This document shows, piece after piece, positions 1 through 11,875 of a DNA stretch of 64,000 nt (position 1 is its first letter; each line of letters opens with the position of its first letter). The stretch lies in assembly GCA_963575645.1 (NCBI GenBank), contig OY754465.1, forward strand, positions 1,984,001-2,048,000, written 5' to 3'. Source of the stretch: Xanthostigma xanthostigma (taxonomy: Eukaryota > Arthropoda > Insecta > Raphidioptera > Raphidiidae). The notes under the pieces are model-generated. The model searched no databases and was not told the origin of the DNA. It saw only the letters and a list, made by a program, of their open reading frames with translations. The position numbers and the translations under genes are program-made.

Positions 1-340
1 TTTGTTGTGAGCAAGAACCAATCAGGAAGCAGTATCCTCACGTGGGCACTTGAACACCCGCATGGCGTCATTCTGCCAGATAACAGACACGTTTTGCTCT
101 GTGTTTATATTCGAACTGTCACTGCGCGCGCACCAGATCTATCCACAAAACACGCTTGAAAAATAATCTCGTGTGAAGCGAGCACTTAACAGCTATCGCT
201 AGAAAACTAGTACCTATAGGCAAATCTAGCAGCGTTTCTAGCCTCGTGTGCAGTGGCCTTTACTTACGATGAAGCCAGAGCAATGAAGAATTCTGAATCG
301 CAATTTAAGTTTTAACACGGCTAATACTTAGGAGAAATTC
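1..340. other. no gene seen; weak similarity to 51440-51970
   Basis: The first 110 bp on the minus strand share CTGATTGGTTCTTGCTCA and the TTTATT...CAAAAC context with 51440-51560. The piece at 215-260 shares CTCGTGTGCAG-GGCC with 51945-51970. This is probably an old repeat, family unknown. Confidence 0.4.
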
Positions 341-391
341 CATCCAATTGGGCGACGGGACCATTCCAACTTCACAATGTTGACATTTGAT
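341..391 (+). repeat. left-end fragment of the CCAATTGGGCGACGGG repeat
   Basis: About 50 bp match the left ends of the repeats at 28165 and 36751. The match stops at an AT-rich stretch just before the hAT MITE at 417. Confidence 0.7.
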
Positions 392-416
392 ATCTATCTA
401 TATTCTATATCTATAC

Positions 417-945
417 TAGTGATGTGCCGCCGTGCCGGATATCCGTATCCGTATCCGCGGATATCCGAGGGAGAAGAAAGATCCGTATCCGTTAGTTTTT
501 TGGCGGATCTTTTACCTTATTAATTTTCAATTCATAGATGAAATTTTATATATAAAGGTGATTAGGTAATAATGAAAAACTGTTAAATTCCATTCATTTT
601 TTTTTATTTTTTAAAATCGTATTTGGCATCTTAATATTGCAAACATTTATCGTAGTGAGTACCATACCAATAGTACATAACTCAAAGGTACTAAAAAACT
701 ATCTTTATAATGAGATATTGCACATCGATCTTTGGAAAGAGACAATCTGTTATGAGAGTTAACTCTTAAAGAGGTCAATAACTTTTTCCCATAACAGATA
801 GTCTCTTCCCAAAGGTCGATGTGCAATATTTACTGCCGCGTACTCTAAGAAAGTTAAGATCCGTATCCGCGGATCTTGAAACCAAATATCCGTATTCAGA
901 TCCGTATCCGCGGATATGCATTTTTAACGATCCGGCACATCACTA
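417..945. mobile_element. hAT MITE copy 1, 529 bp, 8-bp duplication ATCTATAC
   Basis: The ends are TAGTGATGTGCC and GGCACATCACTA. The 8 bp ATCTATAC lie directly before (409-416) and after (946-953) the element. An inner palindrome pairs a stretch beginning ATTGCACATCGATC with its complement ~110 bp later. Short words CCGTATCCGCGGAT repeat near both ends. Two more copies lie at 22796 and 41273. Confidence 0.95.
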
Positions 946-946
946 A

Positions 947-1075
947 TCTATACTAATATATAAAGCTGAAGAGTTGGCTTGTTTGAACGCGCTCATTTCA
1001 GGAACTACTGGTTCGAATTGAAAAAAAATTTTTTGGTGGATAGCCCATTTATCGAGGAAGGCTATAGGCCAGGGG
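947..1075 (+). mobile_element. Helitron 5' end fragment
   Basis: The 5' end A|TCTATACTAATATATAAAG is followed by the family words GAACTACTGGTTCGAATTG and CCCATTTATCGAGGAAGG, shared with 15477-15812 and 31830-32170. The match breaks at 1068-1075, where a hAT-like terminus (CAGGGGTCGGCAACC) begins; its other end was not found. Confidence 0.65.
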
Positions 1076-1509
1076 TCGGCAACCTGTTGAGACGGAAGAG
1101 ACAAAAGTTACAATTTAATAATAATTAATTCAAATATTTTTTGTCCCTTTTCCTGTTTGCCTCATTTACTATTGTAGTGTCACTATTGCATTTGAGATGA
1201 TCTTTTGCTCGTCTTATTGGCATATTGTATACCTATACAATGCCTATATTTTCTTCTAACCATCAATCTGCACTGTCCTTTCGCTTGTACACTTGTCGTC
1301 TGCACTGCCTCCGTAAAAGGAATTCCGTATGCAAATACAATTAAAGACCAACTTAACTTCTTATTTACTAGATGCGTTTTTAACATACAAATACAGTAAT
1401 ATTTTACTTAGCGAATACCTCCCGCAGACGGACATCTTGAACGTTTCTAGATCACAGCCCGATCTCAAATGAACATGGATAACTAAATTCAGTCAATTTT
1501 AAACTAAAA

Positions 1510-1920
1510 AAAATCTTTTTTATTACTCATGCGGGAAAAGTGGTATCTTTACGCATGCTGTTACGGTTGAAAAGTAGCTATTTTCATTTGCGTGCGGAAA
1601 CTTTATTTGTCGCACTGAAATCATTGTTTGCCGCACGCAAATTCAGAGAAAAAAACAAAATAATAACGGTGTTAATGTCAACGAAACAAACTGTCATTTG
1701 AAGCAGATTTGAGGTTAAAATTTTCGATTATGGACTTTTATTCTTGACCATTTTAACAATTTTAACTCAATTTTCAACTTTTTAATGATTTAATTTTAAT
1801 TTTTATTACTTCTAATTTCTTTTTTTAATTCGTAATAAAATTTTAATTCAATTTAATTCGTAATAAAAAACAGTATGTGCAACTCGTGCGGCATTGTCGC
1901 ACTAGTTGCACAATATACTA
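1510..1920 (+). repeat. dispersed repeat TACTCATGCGGGAAAAGTGG, copy 1
   Basis: It starts TTATTACTCATGCGGGAAAA and ends in an imperfect palindrome (TGTGCAACTCGTGCGG / CGCACTAGTTGCACA) at 1876-1913. Other copies lie at 9925 and 37665. The family is unknown. Confidence 0.8.
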
Positions 1921-2204
1921 TTTCTTCACATCTCGATCGAAAGTACATAATTTCGGCATCGATTGTAAGGCAGACAGTCGCACATTTACGCTCTGGTGGG
2001 ATTACACGCACTGATGCGGGAAGTACGTACGTTCGGGCGGCAGTAAAGAAAAACAACCCATCAACGGTTGTTTAGATGTCGTTTCCATAGCAACCCTATT
2101 ACGCTAATAGTCGCGAACAGCTGTCATTCGTGTTTTTACGTATAACCCCAAAGCTTTTTGCTTGGAACTTATCAGTATTTTTATGTAAATGTTAATGTAT
2201 TTAA

Positions 2205-2792
2205 ATCCAAAATCATTAGATTTAAAAATCAAAAAAACTTTAACATGTATAGTCTTGTGAAAAATATGTCAACCTAGCATGCAAACTGTATTTTAATTTT
2301 TTGCAAATAACTAAATAATGTCAGCAGTTCCGAAAACTATGTAAAGCATCGATGTCTTACGCATATTTTAATATTTTTTCCACTTTAATCAATAAAAAAA
2401 TTATTAAACCTTAGCAATTTCTGATTATGGACTTTTATTCTTGACAATTTTAACAATTTTAACTGAATTTTCAACTCTTCAATGATTTAATTTTAATTTT
2501 CATTACTTATAAGTTATAATTTATTTTTTTAATTATTTACTGCAAAAAAAAATATGTAAAATACAGATATTTACATAAATTCATTTTTCCTAACCTAACT
2601 TTGTACAAAAAATTCAAAAGTTAGTCCATTAAGTAAAATACTAAAATAATTAATTAATAATAAAAAACATGTTTTATTTATGCCTTTATGACAATTTATT
2701 GGTATCATCGACTTATAACCTTTTTATTTGAAAAAGTTCTGATTTAGAATTCGACTTACTTTTGATTGGGACTGTAACGTATATCAACTTCC
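2205..2792 (-). mobile_element. TTAA-flanked DNA element, copy 3, partial
   Basis: The end GGAAGTTGATATACG (minus strand) abuts TTAA at 2793-2796. The ~590 bp before it match the corresponding ends of copies 1 and 2, including GCATCGATGTCTTACGCAT. The other terminus was not found. Confidence 0.75.
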
Positions 2793-3433
2793 TTAAAAGA
2801 ATTAATGTCAATGCGCGTTCAAAAGAGATTTCACTGTACCGTGCATAAGATAGTTGTAGTTATATTTTGTTCTTGTGTTGCTAGAAATAGAGTCATTATG
2901 TTTGTTTATAAAATGGACATTTGCGTTTCAACTAATGAATAACAAAAGAACGGCAAAAATATTCTTCAACAAAGAAAAATTCCTTTCTTACTTAAATTTA
3001 TAATATAATTTCTTTTATGAGACCCACTTCCTCGTTGAAGTAACTATCAAATTTTTTAAAAACATTTAAATTATGAGACGATTTATTAACATGAACTTTT
3101 CTGGTGTAATTTTGATCTGTATCAATACCAAGAAATTTGCTTTTAGTCACTTCAGTGTCGAGCCCGATATTAGGTAATTTTTTCAGGCAAAGTCGACTGT
3201 CGGTTGTTTTTCAACTCTCAGAAATGTCTGAAAAAAATTATGAACGTTGAGAATTAGGTGTAGATTGTACGAAAATTATTTGCCTTTTGTAATTTTTTTC
3301 ACAATAGAGTCAAATGCGATAAAACATCTTGAGAACCAGTTTTAGTGTATACCAACTTAAAATAAAGCTTATTGAATAGATGAAGATTGACTCTATTCAA
3401 TAATTAGAGTAACTGTGATCCATTGAAGTTAAT

Positions 3434-3525
3434 GATGAGTATTTGGAAAGAATTCCGTGGCATAAGGAATAAGTATTGCTTCATTTTCGATCCTTATGCC
3501 ACGGAATTCTTTCCAAATACTCATC
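3434..3525. repeat. perfect 35-bp stem hairpin with 22-base loop
   Basis: GATGAGTATTTGGAAAGAAT to CATAAGGA (3434-3468) is exactly complementary to 3491-3525. A perfect stem suggests a recent inverted duplication or a tiny foldback element more than a microRNA precursor. Confidence 0.9.
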
Positions 3526-3561
3526 CTTATTGAATAGGTTAGTGCAACATTTTAAATTAAA

Positions 3562-4653
3562 CTAGCGGTCCGTCCCGGCTTCTCCCGGGTGCGATAGATA
3601 TAATTCTGTAAAATGTATTTCGTTTGCGGCCCGACGTCTGAACTAATAGCTTCGAGCAAATTCTACCAGATTTGCTTTTGAACTAATAGTTTTGAGCGAA
3701 TTATATCAGATGTCGCTATTTGGTACTAAAACATTACCTATTTTGTTTGCTTCTGAACTAATAGTTTTCAGTAATTTCTATGAGATTTCGCGACATGTTA
3801 CTAAAACAGTTTTATAATATTATTTTTCAGAATATTAATAATAAAACAGTTTTATTATGAGAAAACATCGTAATTTTGTACAAAATACTTAATAAAAACT
3901 ATCCTATAGTGTAAGTTGGATTTAGCAAGACACATTTAAAAAATGTCATTAATTTCGGTTCAGTGGTTTCGGAGATTAACGCGGACTAACATTGTGATAC
4001 GAGTATATACAGTGTGGTCACTTAAGTGTGCAGCATATGGGAAAATTTTTAATTAAATGCACAACCAAAATACAAATATTGCCAAAAGTTGGTGCATGTC
4101 CGATAATCATTTTAGGTGCTCTTAGAATTGTTGAATCTCAAACAGCATAGGTACAGGGTGGGTCAAAAAATATAAAAATTGTACAAGAGTAAAGTGCCCT
4201 TATTTCAAAAAATTCAGCGAAATGTTATAAGAAAAAGTTGTTTAGAATTAAAAGTTATGCCCAAATACCAAAACATGTCCTTCTAAGAAAAAAAAAATTT
4301 TTTTTTGAAAACTCAAAATTATAATTTTTTTGACAATTTTTTTTTATACATATCTACTTACCTTAAACACACTAATAAATTATTCAAAATCAAATCAATT
4401 TCGCATAACTTTGTTCAAATTCAGGCATATTTGTAAAATTAACTTAGATTTTTAATTTTTTATGGAATCACAAACTTTATGTTTGTTGCAACGATATTAA
4501 ACACCCTGTATGCTGTTTGAGTTTCAACAATTCTAAGAGCACCTAAAATGATTATCGGACATGCACCAACTTTTGGCAATATTTGTATTTTGGTTGTGCA
4601 TTTAATTAAAAAATTTTCCCATATGTTGCACACTTAAGTGACCACACTGTAGA
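3562..4653 (-). mobile_element. Helitron (non-autonomous), carrying a MITE 4 bp inside its 5' end
   Basis: On the minus strand the element starts A|TCTATATAC and ends ACGGACCGCTAG|T. A stem-loop (CCCGG-GAGAAG-CCGGG) lies about 12 bases before the CTAG end, the standard Helitron 3' structure. It sits between A and T without a target duplication. Most of its apparent length is the MITE at 4010-4649; without it the Helitron is about 450 bp. A related truncated copy lies at 29700-30018. Confidence 0.85.
4010..4649. mobile_element. Tc1/mariner-type MITE, 640 bp, long terminal inverted repeats
   Basis: TA flanks the element on both sides (4008-4009, 4650-4651). The termini read CAGTGTGGTCACTTAAGTG, and each arm extends about 155 bp nearly perfectly, ending in the word CAGGGTG. 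The ~320-bp centre is AT-rich and non-coding. The element lies in the 5' tip of the Helitron at 3562-4653. Confidence 0.93.
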
Positions 4654-4819
4654 TTGATGTTGTTTGCAGCATAATAATTGGATGTTTCTTATATATGCTC
4701 TAACTAATAAAATCGAAAAGTTTTTTAAAGAAAAAAGTATATCGACCTAACCGTTTAATTACCTTTTTTTAATTAATTAACTAAACTGAATCTTTTTTTA
4801 GAATAGAAACACTGTGGAC

Positions 4820-5776
4820 CAGTGGCGGATTTACCAGCAGGCTGAGTAGGCTGAAGCCTAGGGCGGCAAATTTTAAGGGGCGGCAGATTTAGTTTATAAA
4901 TTTTTTATTTCGATTTATAAAATTAAACAAAAAATTATTATCCACACAAAATACGAATTTCGAAAATTGGAGAGAAATCAAAATATTTAACAAAAATCGA
5001 AATATAGTCCTTATATACAGTGTTAAATACTAAATATTTCAACATCTCTTCATGAACAATTGCTAAGCGCTTTGTAAAATATCCTTTAATGATCATGAAT
5101 TTTTAGAATATCGCAATAGCGATTCGATAAAAGAATTAAAAACAAAAAACACGGTTTTTTCAATATTTCTTTAAATCTTTAAGGTTATGTGAAAAAGTTA
5201 TATTCATAAAAGTTGTAGATCCTTTTAATACCTACAACATTGCCATACAACATTTTTCGATTGGGGGTCAACTTTCGCCGGAAATAACGAAAAACCGCGT
5301 TTGACCCCTAAAATGCACCCCCCACAGCCCTCTGGCCTTTTACGCATTTGAATTTTTGGTTTCTGTATTTCTGACGGCAGTTTCTTCCCTTCCTCATCAT
5401 TCGTTTTCTGTTATTAATTTTGTCCTTGTCAAAAGCTAACTTCACTGGTCTATTAACTGATAAACAAATTAAAAAAAACATTGTTTCAGCAGGATTTTCA
5501 CAGGCAACCTTAGCGATCTTTCTTAATTATGGTCTTAACTATCATCTCTAATTTTTTCGTTCGTCCACCTTATGACGACACATTTTCTGCAGCCGTCTCT
5601 TGGACTATTAATTTTCAATGATACTAACCATACGAGAAAAGTTGGAACACAAATCATAAAGTTGGAATTTCATTGATAAAAAATGTAATTGATATGATTG
5701 TGGACTAAGGTATCAAAATTCAGAGGCGGCAAAAATTGAATAGCCTACAGGCGGCAAATCTGTAAATCCGCCACTG
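4820..5776. mobile_element. hAT-family non-autonomous element, 957 bp, 8-bp duplication CTGTGGAC
   Basis: The termini are CAGTGGCGGATTTAC and GTAAATCCGCCACTG, classic hAT ends. They are flanked by identical 8-bp copies of CTGTGGAC at 4812-4819 and 5777-5784. The subterminal regions share GGCGGCAAAT words. I could not find an open transposase frame; the interior is AT-rich with one GC-richer stretch near 5260-5340. Confidence 0.93.
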
Positions 5777-5784
5777 CTGTGGAC

Positions 5785-6880
5785 AACTAAATTCTTGTTT
5801 GGCTTAATACAACGGAATATTTACGATGTCTGCACAAAATCGGTTCGCTTATGTATTAATTTTTAAACCCGCATGAGCGATTCTTCTTTGATTGCCAACA
5901 GCGCTTCACTATGTCCATGAGGCCGTTATAGCCGTTAGAGTAGGGTTTGAACTTATTTCATACAAAGTTTGTCGCTGCACAACTATTACCGATTCTCAAG
6001 GCCCGATCCAGCTATTTCGCCGCTCCGGGCAAAATAATATTTGCCGCCTTTTACCCATGCGTTGTTCCATAGATGGTATAATTTTTTTTTTGTTTACCCA
6101 GCTTTCAAATTTTCGCCGCCGACGCCGCGCTGTCCTCAATTTTGCCGTCCCGGGCAATTGTCCGGTTTGCCCCCCGCCCCCAGATCGGACCCGATTCTCA
6201 ATGGGTTTTATAGTTATTAGGATTCCGTAACTCAACAGGAAAGAAGGAAGCCTTATAGGATCACTTTGTTGTTCTTCCGTCTGTTTGTCAAAAGTCTTGG
6301 GAATCAAAACCTATAGACTCATGAAATTTAGCAAGAAGCAATGTCTTATAGCACAAGTAAGGGAGAAATCCTGAAACCGTAAAGCAGTTACACCACAGAA
6401 AAAAATAATGTTTTTAAACCGCAACAACGTGCTACGCACGTACACAATAACAAACAGATAGATAAAAAATGTATTCATTAAATACCAAAAACATTGGTGT
6501 AGAATAAGTCAATACATATACAAAAAAAAAAATAGAATTAAATAATGCTAATATCGAAGTAGTCGGTAATTGTGTAAGGACCATTTAATTACCAAGATAT
6601 TTTTAAGTTCACTTCTCAGTTTTTTTGCTGACATATTTCTTAATCTGCACGATAAATGATTATTAAAATTAATTCTTTGTGTTACACAATTTTTTTTTTA
6701 ACTAACGTGAGTTTTGTTCTTGGTGGACGCAAAAGAAATGCAGACTGTCCTCTGGTGTTAAAATTGTGGTCGATTTAATATTTACGGAAAAAAACTGTAG
6801 TTTTCATTGATAAACATGACTGACTCCAAAATATATATTACTATATTTTATTGTTTATGAAATAGTTCCTGCAAGAATCT
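5785..6880. other. no gene; degraded repeat sequence
   Basis: A GC-rich patch at 5990-6200 has hAT-like words (GGCCCGATCCAGC, CCCCCAGATCGGACC). TTAGGATTCCGTAACTCAAC near 6220 resembles a common insect repeat motif. Frames of 103-112 residues across it on both strands mirror each other and are not genes. Confidence 0.5.
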
Positions 6881-7057
6881 CGTGGTTCTAAGCCACCTTT
6901 ATTGCTCGTGTGACTGGTAAAACGTACTGACTTGTGTTTTTCCATAGTGTCACAACTTGCACAGAAAATAGTGCGTTACATTCGAGATAATCCCAACCAC
7001 GGTTAGGTAAAGATAGTACTAATGTCAAAACCGACTTTAATGCGGGCAAAATTGCGA

Positions 7058-7516
7058 GTAAATAATAATAATAATTCTTTATTTTATAGTACCATACAGG
7101 TATAAAACAAGTCATAAAAAGATATCACAATTTAAAATGATTAAAATCGAAAAATGGCATCAAAATTTTAAAAAGTTACATTAAAAATTCAAATAATCAA
7201 CTATGCTATAAAAAGTATTGTTCAGTAAATATTTTTTTAGTTGTAGTTTGAAGAGTTTATTATTCAAAGATCTTATTTCAAAAGGAACTGCATTAAATAT
7301 TTTTATTAACTGGATATGCATGCTTTTTCTGACTATGGTTTGTTTTACGTTTGGAACGTGAAGATCCGTCCTTGCCCTAGTGGAATATTCATGGGTTGTA
7401 ATCTCCTGTTCAAAATAACTAAAATTTTGTTTAACAAAGCAAGCTGATTCTAAAATATATACACAATGCAGAGTTAATATCCCCAGTTTCTTAAAATGTG
7501 GTCTACATGACTCACG
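7058..7516 (-). mobile_element. LINE 3' end (CR1/Jockey-like) with (ATT)n tail
   Basis: On the minus strand a 111-codon frame (7181-7516) ends in TAA and encodes the C-terminus typical of CR1/Jockey-type reverse transcriptase proteins: FKKLGILTLHCVYILESACF, then HEYSTRARTDLHVPN and FNAVPFEIRSLNNKLFKLQL. The 3' untranslated part ends in an (ATT)n tail at about 7060-7075. The copy is truncated at its 5' side, where an in-frame stop also occurs just upstream. It has no Met start, as expected for an internal piece. Confidence 0.85.
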
Positions 7517-9060
7517 TCGTGGACACTAGAAACCCGCATGGAACCGCGACTCTATTGTGTAAGAGTCGTTTTCCCCATCCTTCGGTTCCGTTCTGTGTAG
7601 CTGTTCTCTGGCATTCGCTGGCTGACTCTATGACGCCGTCGCGATAGTCTGTTCGTGTGTTGTTGTTGATGGGAATTGACCTGTGCAAGGCTGTTTCAAG
7701 GTCGTACATTGGCCGATCATCAGATACCTATGTATGTAATGTACCTTGGCTATTGCTGCTATTACATCGCACAGCACGTCTTCTCTTGGCAATACGCTCT
7801 TCTTCTTTTACTGTTTCATCAACATCTCTCGTCTTCTTGGCACCAGCATGATCTACATACAAACATACTTTTGTATACAATGTGTCCATCCGCGATTGTT
7901 GAAATCACTCTCGAACTTTCGGTCCAGAACTGGTCAGTGTGATCAAAACAAACTCATCGTTCGGGTTTTCTGGAGGTTTTCTAGTGTTAAAGAAATTATT
8001 GGACTGGGATCATGTTTGGGTCTTTTGATGAAACCATTAAAATCATTCGTGAACGAATATAGCGAAGACTTGAAGAAATACTTGCTGCCTGCTACATCTC
8101 TTCTACTCTGTGCAGGACACTAAATGACTTCCTGCAAAATTATTGAAAATTGCAAAAACCATCTCCGGGTTTTCGTCCTACGCTGGCTCAGGATTTCAAA
8201 GCGCAATAAATGCTTCCAGTCAGACTAGTGTTTCCTTCAAAGACAGGAAAACTGAGTGATTTTAATGAGGATTAAGATTCTGAGTCATTGGCTTATTTTT
8301 TGCTACATCTTTGTATCAAAAAGACTCGTTGAAAACCTGGAGGCAAAAGGAACTAGTCATAACTCGATGCGATTTTTTCCTTGAAAACTTATGACGAAAT
8401 GAACTATATTTTCTAATATGGTAGCCTGCCGCTCTGGTTCGTCCAGTAATCATATTAAAAGCCACGATAACCAACCACCGCTGGTGGAATATTGAATTTC
8501 CTTCTCCAGTTTTGTATATTGTTCTCATCAGTTCACTCTTACAATATGTAAACACAAATGTAAGTGAAGTTGCCTATATACAAGGAATTATTCTCGTAAT
8601 ATTTCAACAATGAAAACATTTAAATATTTTTTACTACTTGTAGGACGCGACTTAGCTCGCGTGAATACCGATTTTCACCAGATTTGGAGTTGACAAAAAC
8701 AAATCTAGACACGCTTTCTATCGTCTAGCCGTCACCTGAAAATTCTGCACAAGGATGAAATTACAAACCGACCTTCTTTTTTATTTCTTTTACTAGCCAG
8801 ACAGACAACCATTCTTGCAATGCGTTTTCACGTAGCTTTTCTTATTTCTGAAGGGCACTCACCTAATTTGTGGGCGCGCTTTAAACTTGAAATCGTTGAA
8901 CTGATTTCTATTGAATTTCATTGATTTTTGTTGAATAAAAAGTAATGTCTGATTTAAATATTCAACAAATTGTCAAAAGCTGAACCCGCAATCAGCAAAC
9001 CACTGACTGGAACTTGAGTCCTGGAAATTTACGCGGGAAAAGAATGCTTGTGGATCCAGT
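7517..9060. other. no recognised gene; possibly decayed coding or mobile DNA
   Basis: Several short frames (65-125 residues) overlap on both strands without any family I recognise. The GC content at 7510-8120 is slightly raised. It follows the 5' side of the LINE fragment on the minus strand. Confidence 0.4.
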
Positions 9061-9078
9061 CGACCTAAACACAGGAAA

Positions 9079-9400
9079 GTGGTTGGACTCTTAACCGATC
9101 ATCCACCCCTGAGCATCTACACACAATGGGGATACCGGATACGTCTAGGAATCGACACAGTGTAGATTTTGCGAAATGGAAGACGAAACAGCCAACCATA
9201 TACTGTTCGTATGCGAGGCCCTAACCTACAGGAAACCAACCATCTTTGGATACATTGATGAGAGCGGAGCAATTCCTCAGGACAATCTAGTCACCAATCT
9301 TCTGGAGCTCATGAGAAGATCCAAACTATTGGAGGACTAGATCAATGACAAGCGGGAGCATAAAAATTCTTCTAGGTTGACGTGCCATAACCCTTAATTT
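9079..9400 (+). mobile_element. LINE 3' fragment with C-terminal zinc-finger motif (LOA/I-like)
   Basis: A frame from about 9147 to the TAG at 9338-9340 reads CRFCEMEDETANHILFVCEA, with the Cys-Cys-His-Cys layout found after the RNase H region of LOA/I-type LINE proteins. RKPTIFGYIDESG and LVTNLLELMRRSKLLED follow. Just upstream, LTDHPPLSIYTQWGYRIRLG lies in a different frame, so the copy is frameshifted. The downstream GACGTGCCATAACCC probably belongs to its 3' untranslated region. Confidence 0.8.
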
Positions 9401-9924
9401 ATTCATTCAATGCCTTTCAGTGTCCTTCAGGCCATAACTCGCTTAACTATCCGAATCGGATTTATGATGCTATACCCTTTTTTTTGCTTAAAATGTTCTG
9501 AGGAATACATCCCTAAAGCTCGGCAGATTCGTCTTGTATATTACCTAGTATTGATTGTTAGCGAGAGTTTTAACCCCAAAAATATTGCCCAATATAACGT
9601 GAAAGAGAACTTTTTAGAGTACAACAGCAATTGGTTAAGATGTTAATCAAATTACTCATTGCTTCGTGTATAGTGAAAGAACCCGGGGCCCGGACAACGA
9701 ATGACAATGACCTCTTCGGAGGGTGTTCGTTGGTGCAGAACGAACATGCAAAGAAACGTTTTACTGTGTGCGTCGTGTGTATTGCGTACGAGCAACATTC
9801 AGATTTCGGACGTTACTCCAATAACAACACTACGTTCTAATGACGACAAGTTGCACTGGAAGCTATGTTTTCTGTCTACTTCCATTAATTATTTCAGATT
9901 TCTTTTTACTTTTTTAATCAATTT

Positions 9925-10246
9925 TTTTATTACTCATGCGGGAAAAGTGGTATCTTTACGCATGCTGTTACGGTTGAAAAGTAGCTATTTTCATTTGCGT
10001 GCGGAAACTTTATTTGTCGCACTGAAATTATTGTTTGCCGCACGCAAATTCAGAGAAAAAAACAAAATAATAACGGTGTTAATGCCAACGAAACAAACTG
10101 TCATTTGAAGCAGATTTGAGGTTAAAATTTTCGATTATGGACTTTTATTCTTGACAATTTTAACAATTTTAACTGAATTTTCAACTTTTTAATGATTTAA
10201 TTTTAATTTTTATTACTTCTAATTTCTTTTTTTAATTCGTAATAAA
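9925..10246 (+). repeat. dispersed repeat TACTCATGCGGGAAAAGTGG, copy 2 (right end lost)
   Basis: It is nearly identical to copy 1 from TTATTACTCATGCGGG to AATTCGTAATAAAA, then abuts the 3' side of a SINE. The right palindrome is missing. Confidence 0.8.
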
Positions 10247-10680
10247 ATGAAGGAATTTTAGGACATTAGGATAAGGTAGGCAAATTTTTAACAAAGGAGT
10301 TTGACAAGTAATCGGCCATGGCCTTGAATAAGGAACCATCACGATATTTATCTGGAATGATTGTGGGAAACCATGAAAAACCCCAACAAGATGGCCGGTA
10401 CACGAATTACCGTTTCTCGGCGAGAGGCAGCAGAAAAAAGTCCCAGTCACATCTGCCCCCGCCGGGAATCGAACCCGGTACCTCTCGAATGCGAGTCTAG
10501 TGCTCTCACCGCTCGGTAAAAATAACATTTGTTGTGCATCTGTCGGGAATCGAACCCGGGACATCCGCAGGACAGATAAGTATTTTACCGAACCATTGAC
10601 CTTGTCTTTGTTTAAATTAAAATATAAGGCACTTTTATTAACCTGATACTTCAATTTCATTAAATTCCTATAAGAAAAGC
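10247..10680 (-). mobile_element. dimeric tRNA-derived SINE, copy 1
   Basis: On the minus strand an AT-rich leader is followed by one tRNA-like unit (CCCGGGTTCGATTCCCGACA) and a second (GGTTCGATTCCCGGCGGGGG). Then comes the body with CAGATGTGACTGGGAC, TCTCGCCGAGAAACGG and GGCCATCTTGTTGGGG. Both B boxes are intact. The 3' tail is missing; the copy abuts an AT-rich repeat. Confidence 0.85.
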
Positions 10681-11021
10681 CGTTTCACGAGTGAACTACC
10701 TTAAAAAAAAATTCGTAAGAAAACGAAATCGCTGACATGGGTCCCGTTACGATTTTATATGAAAGGTACCTTGATGAATGTTATTTTTATATCGATCGTT
10801 TTATAATGTAATCTGTTCAGTAGCCGCATAGTGAAGTGAGTTAAACACGTTAATCGAGAAATAAATCACTTTTTAAAGAGTTTCGGCCGTTAAAACATAC
10901 CATTATTAAATTTACGCACCGCAAAAACATAAATTAGTTACAGTAGCCGCCGATCAATTGATTGGATAATTCTCTCGATATTTAATAAACTGCTGACGCC
11001 TCCTTCAGTATAAATAGACAG

Positions 11022-11875
11022 TAGTGATGTGTCGCTCCTGAGCGAATCGTTCATAATGAACGACTCCTTTCTCGGAACGGATCGAGTCGCTCTCTTTTTT
11101 TGTGAATGACTGACTCCGAGCGCCATTGCTCTGTGCTGTTGCATTCGCACATTTACAGAGCGCACACAGCACAGGCCACAGAGGCACTAGCGCTCCTGAG
11201 CGAATGACTGACTCTGAGCGCCATTGCTCTGTGCTGATCTGTTCTGTAATGTTGCATTCGCACATTTACAGAGCGCACACAGCACAGACCACAGAGGCAC
11301 TAGCGCTCCTGAGCGAATGACTGACTCCGAGCGCCATCGCTCTGTGCTGAGCTGTTCTGTGCTGTTGCATTCGCACATTTACAGAGCGCACACAGCACAG
11401 GCCACAGAGGCACTAGCGCTCCTGAGCGAATGACTGACTCCGAGCGCCATTGCTCTGTGATGAGCTATTCTGTACTCATTCGCACATTAACAGAGCGCAC
11501 ACAGCACAGGCCACAGAGGCACTAGCGCTCCTGAGCGAATGACTGACTCCGAGCGCCATCGCTCTGTGCTGAGCTATTCTGTACTGTTGCATTCGCACAT
11601 TTACAGAGCGCACACAGCACAGGCCACAGAGGCACTAGTGCTCCTGAGCGAATGACTGACTCCGAGCGCCATTGCTCTGTGCTGAGCTATTCTGTGCTGT
11701 TGCATTCGCACATTTACAGAGCGCACACAGCACAGGCCACAGAGGCACTAGCGCTCCTGAGCGAATGACTGACTCTGAGCGCCATTGCTCTGTGCTGATC
11801 TATTCTGTGCTGTTGCATTCGCACATTTACAGAGCGCACACAGCACAAGCCACAGAGGCACTAGCGCTCCTGAAT
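11022..11875. repeat. 113-bp tandem array (seven units) attached to a hAT-like end
   Basis: The word CACTAGCGCTCCTGAGCG recurs at 11185, 11298, 11411, 11520, 11633, 11746 and 11859. The spacing is 113 bp, except one 109-bp unit. Each unit also has GACTGACTCCGAGCGCCAT and TTTACAGAGCGCACACAGCA. The array starts after TAGTGATGTGTCGCTCC at 11022, similar to the hAT MITE end TAGTGATGTGCC. Open frames through the array on both strands reflect the repeat only. Confidence 0.92.

Noticed and set aside
3434-3525. microRNA precursor
   Set aside because: The stem is perfectly complementary with no bulges and lacks other supporting evidence; a recent inverted duplication is more likely.
5892-6307. 112- and 103-residue frames on opposite strands
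   Set aside because: They mirror each other over a GC-rich hAT-like patch; no domain recognised.
7512-8123. Upstream exon of Smg6
   Set aside because: The frames show no SMG6 motif and no donor with the required phase was found.
11022-11875. CRISPR array
   Set aside because: Units are contiguous 113-bp tandem repeats without unique spacers, in eukaryotic DNA.
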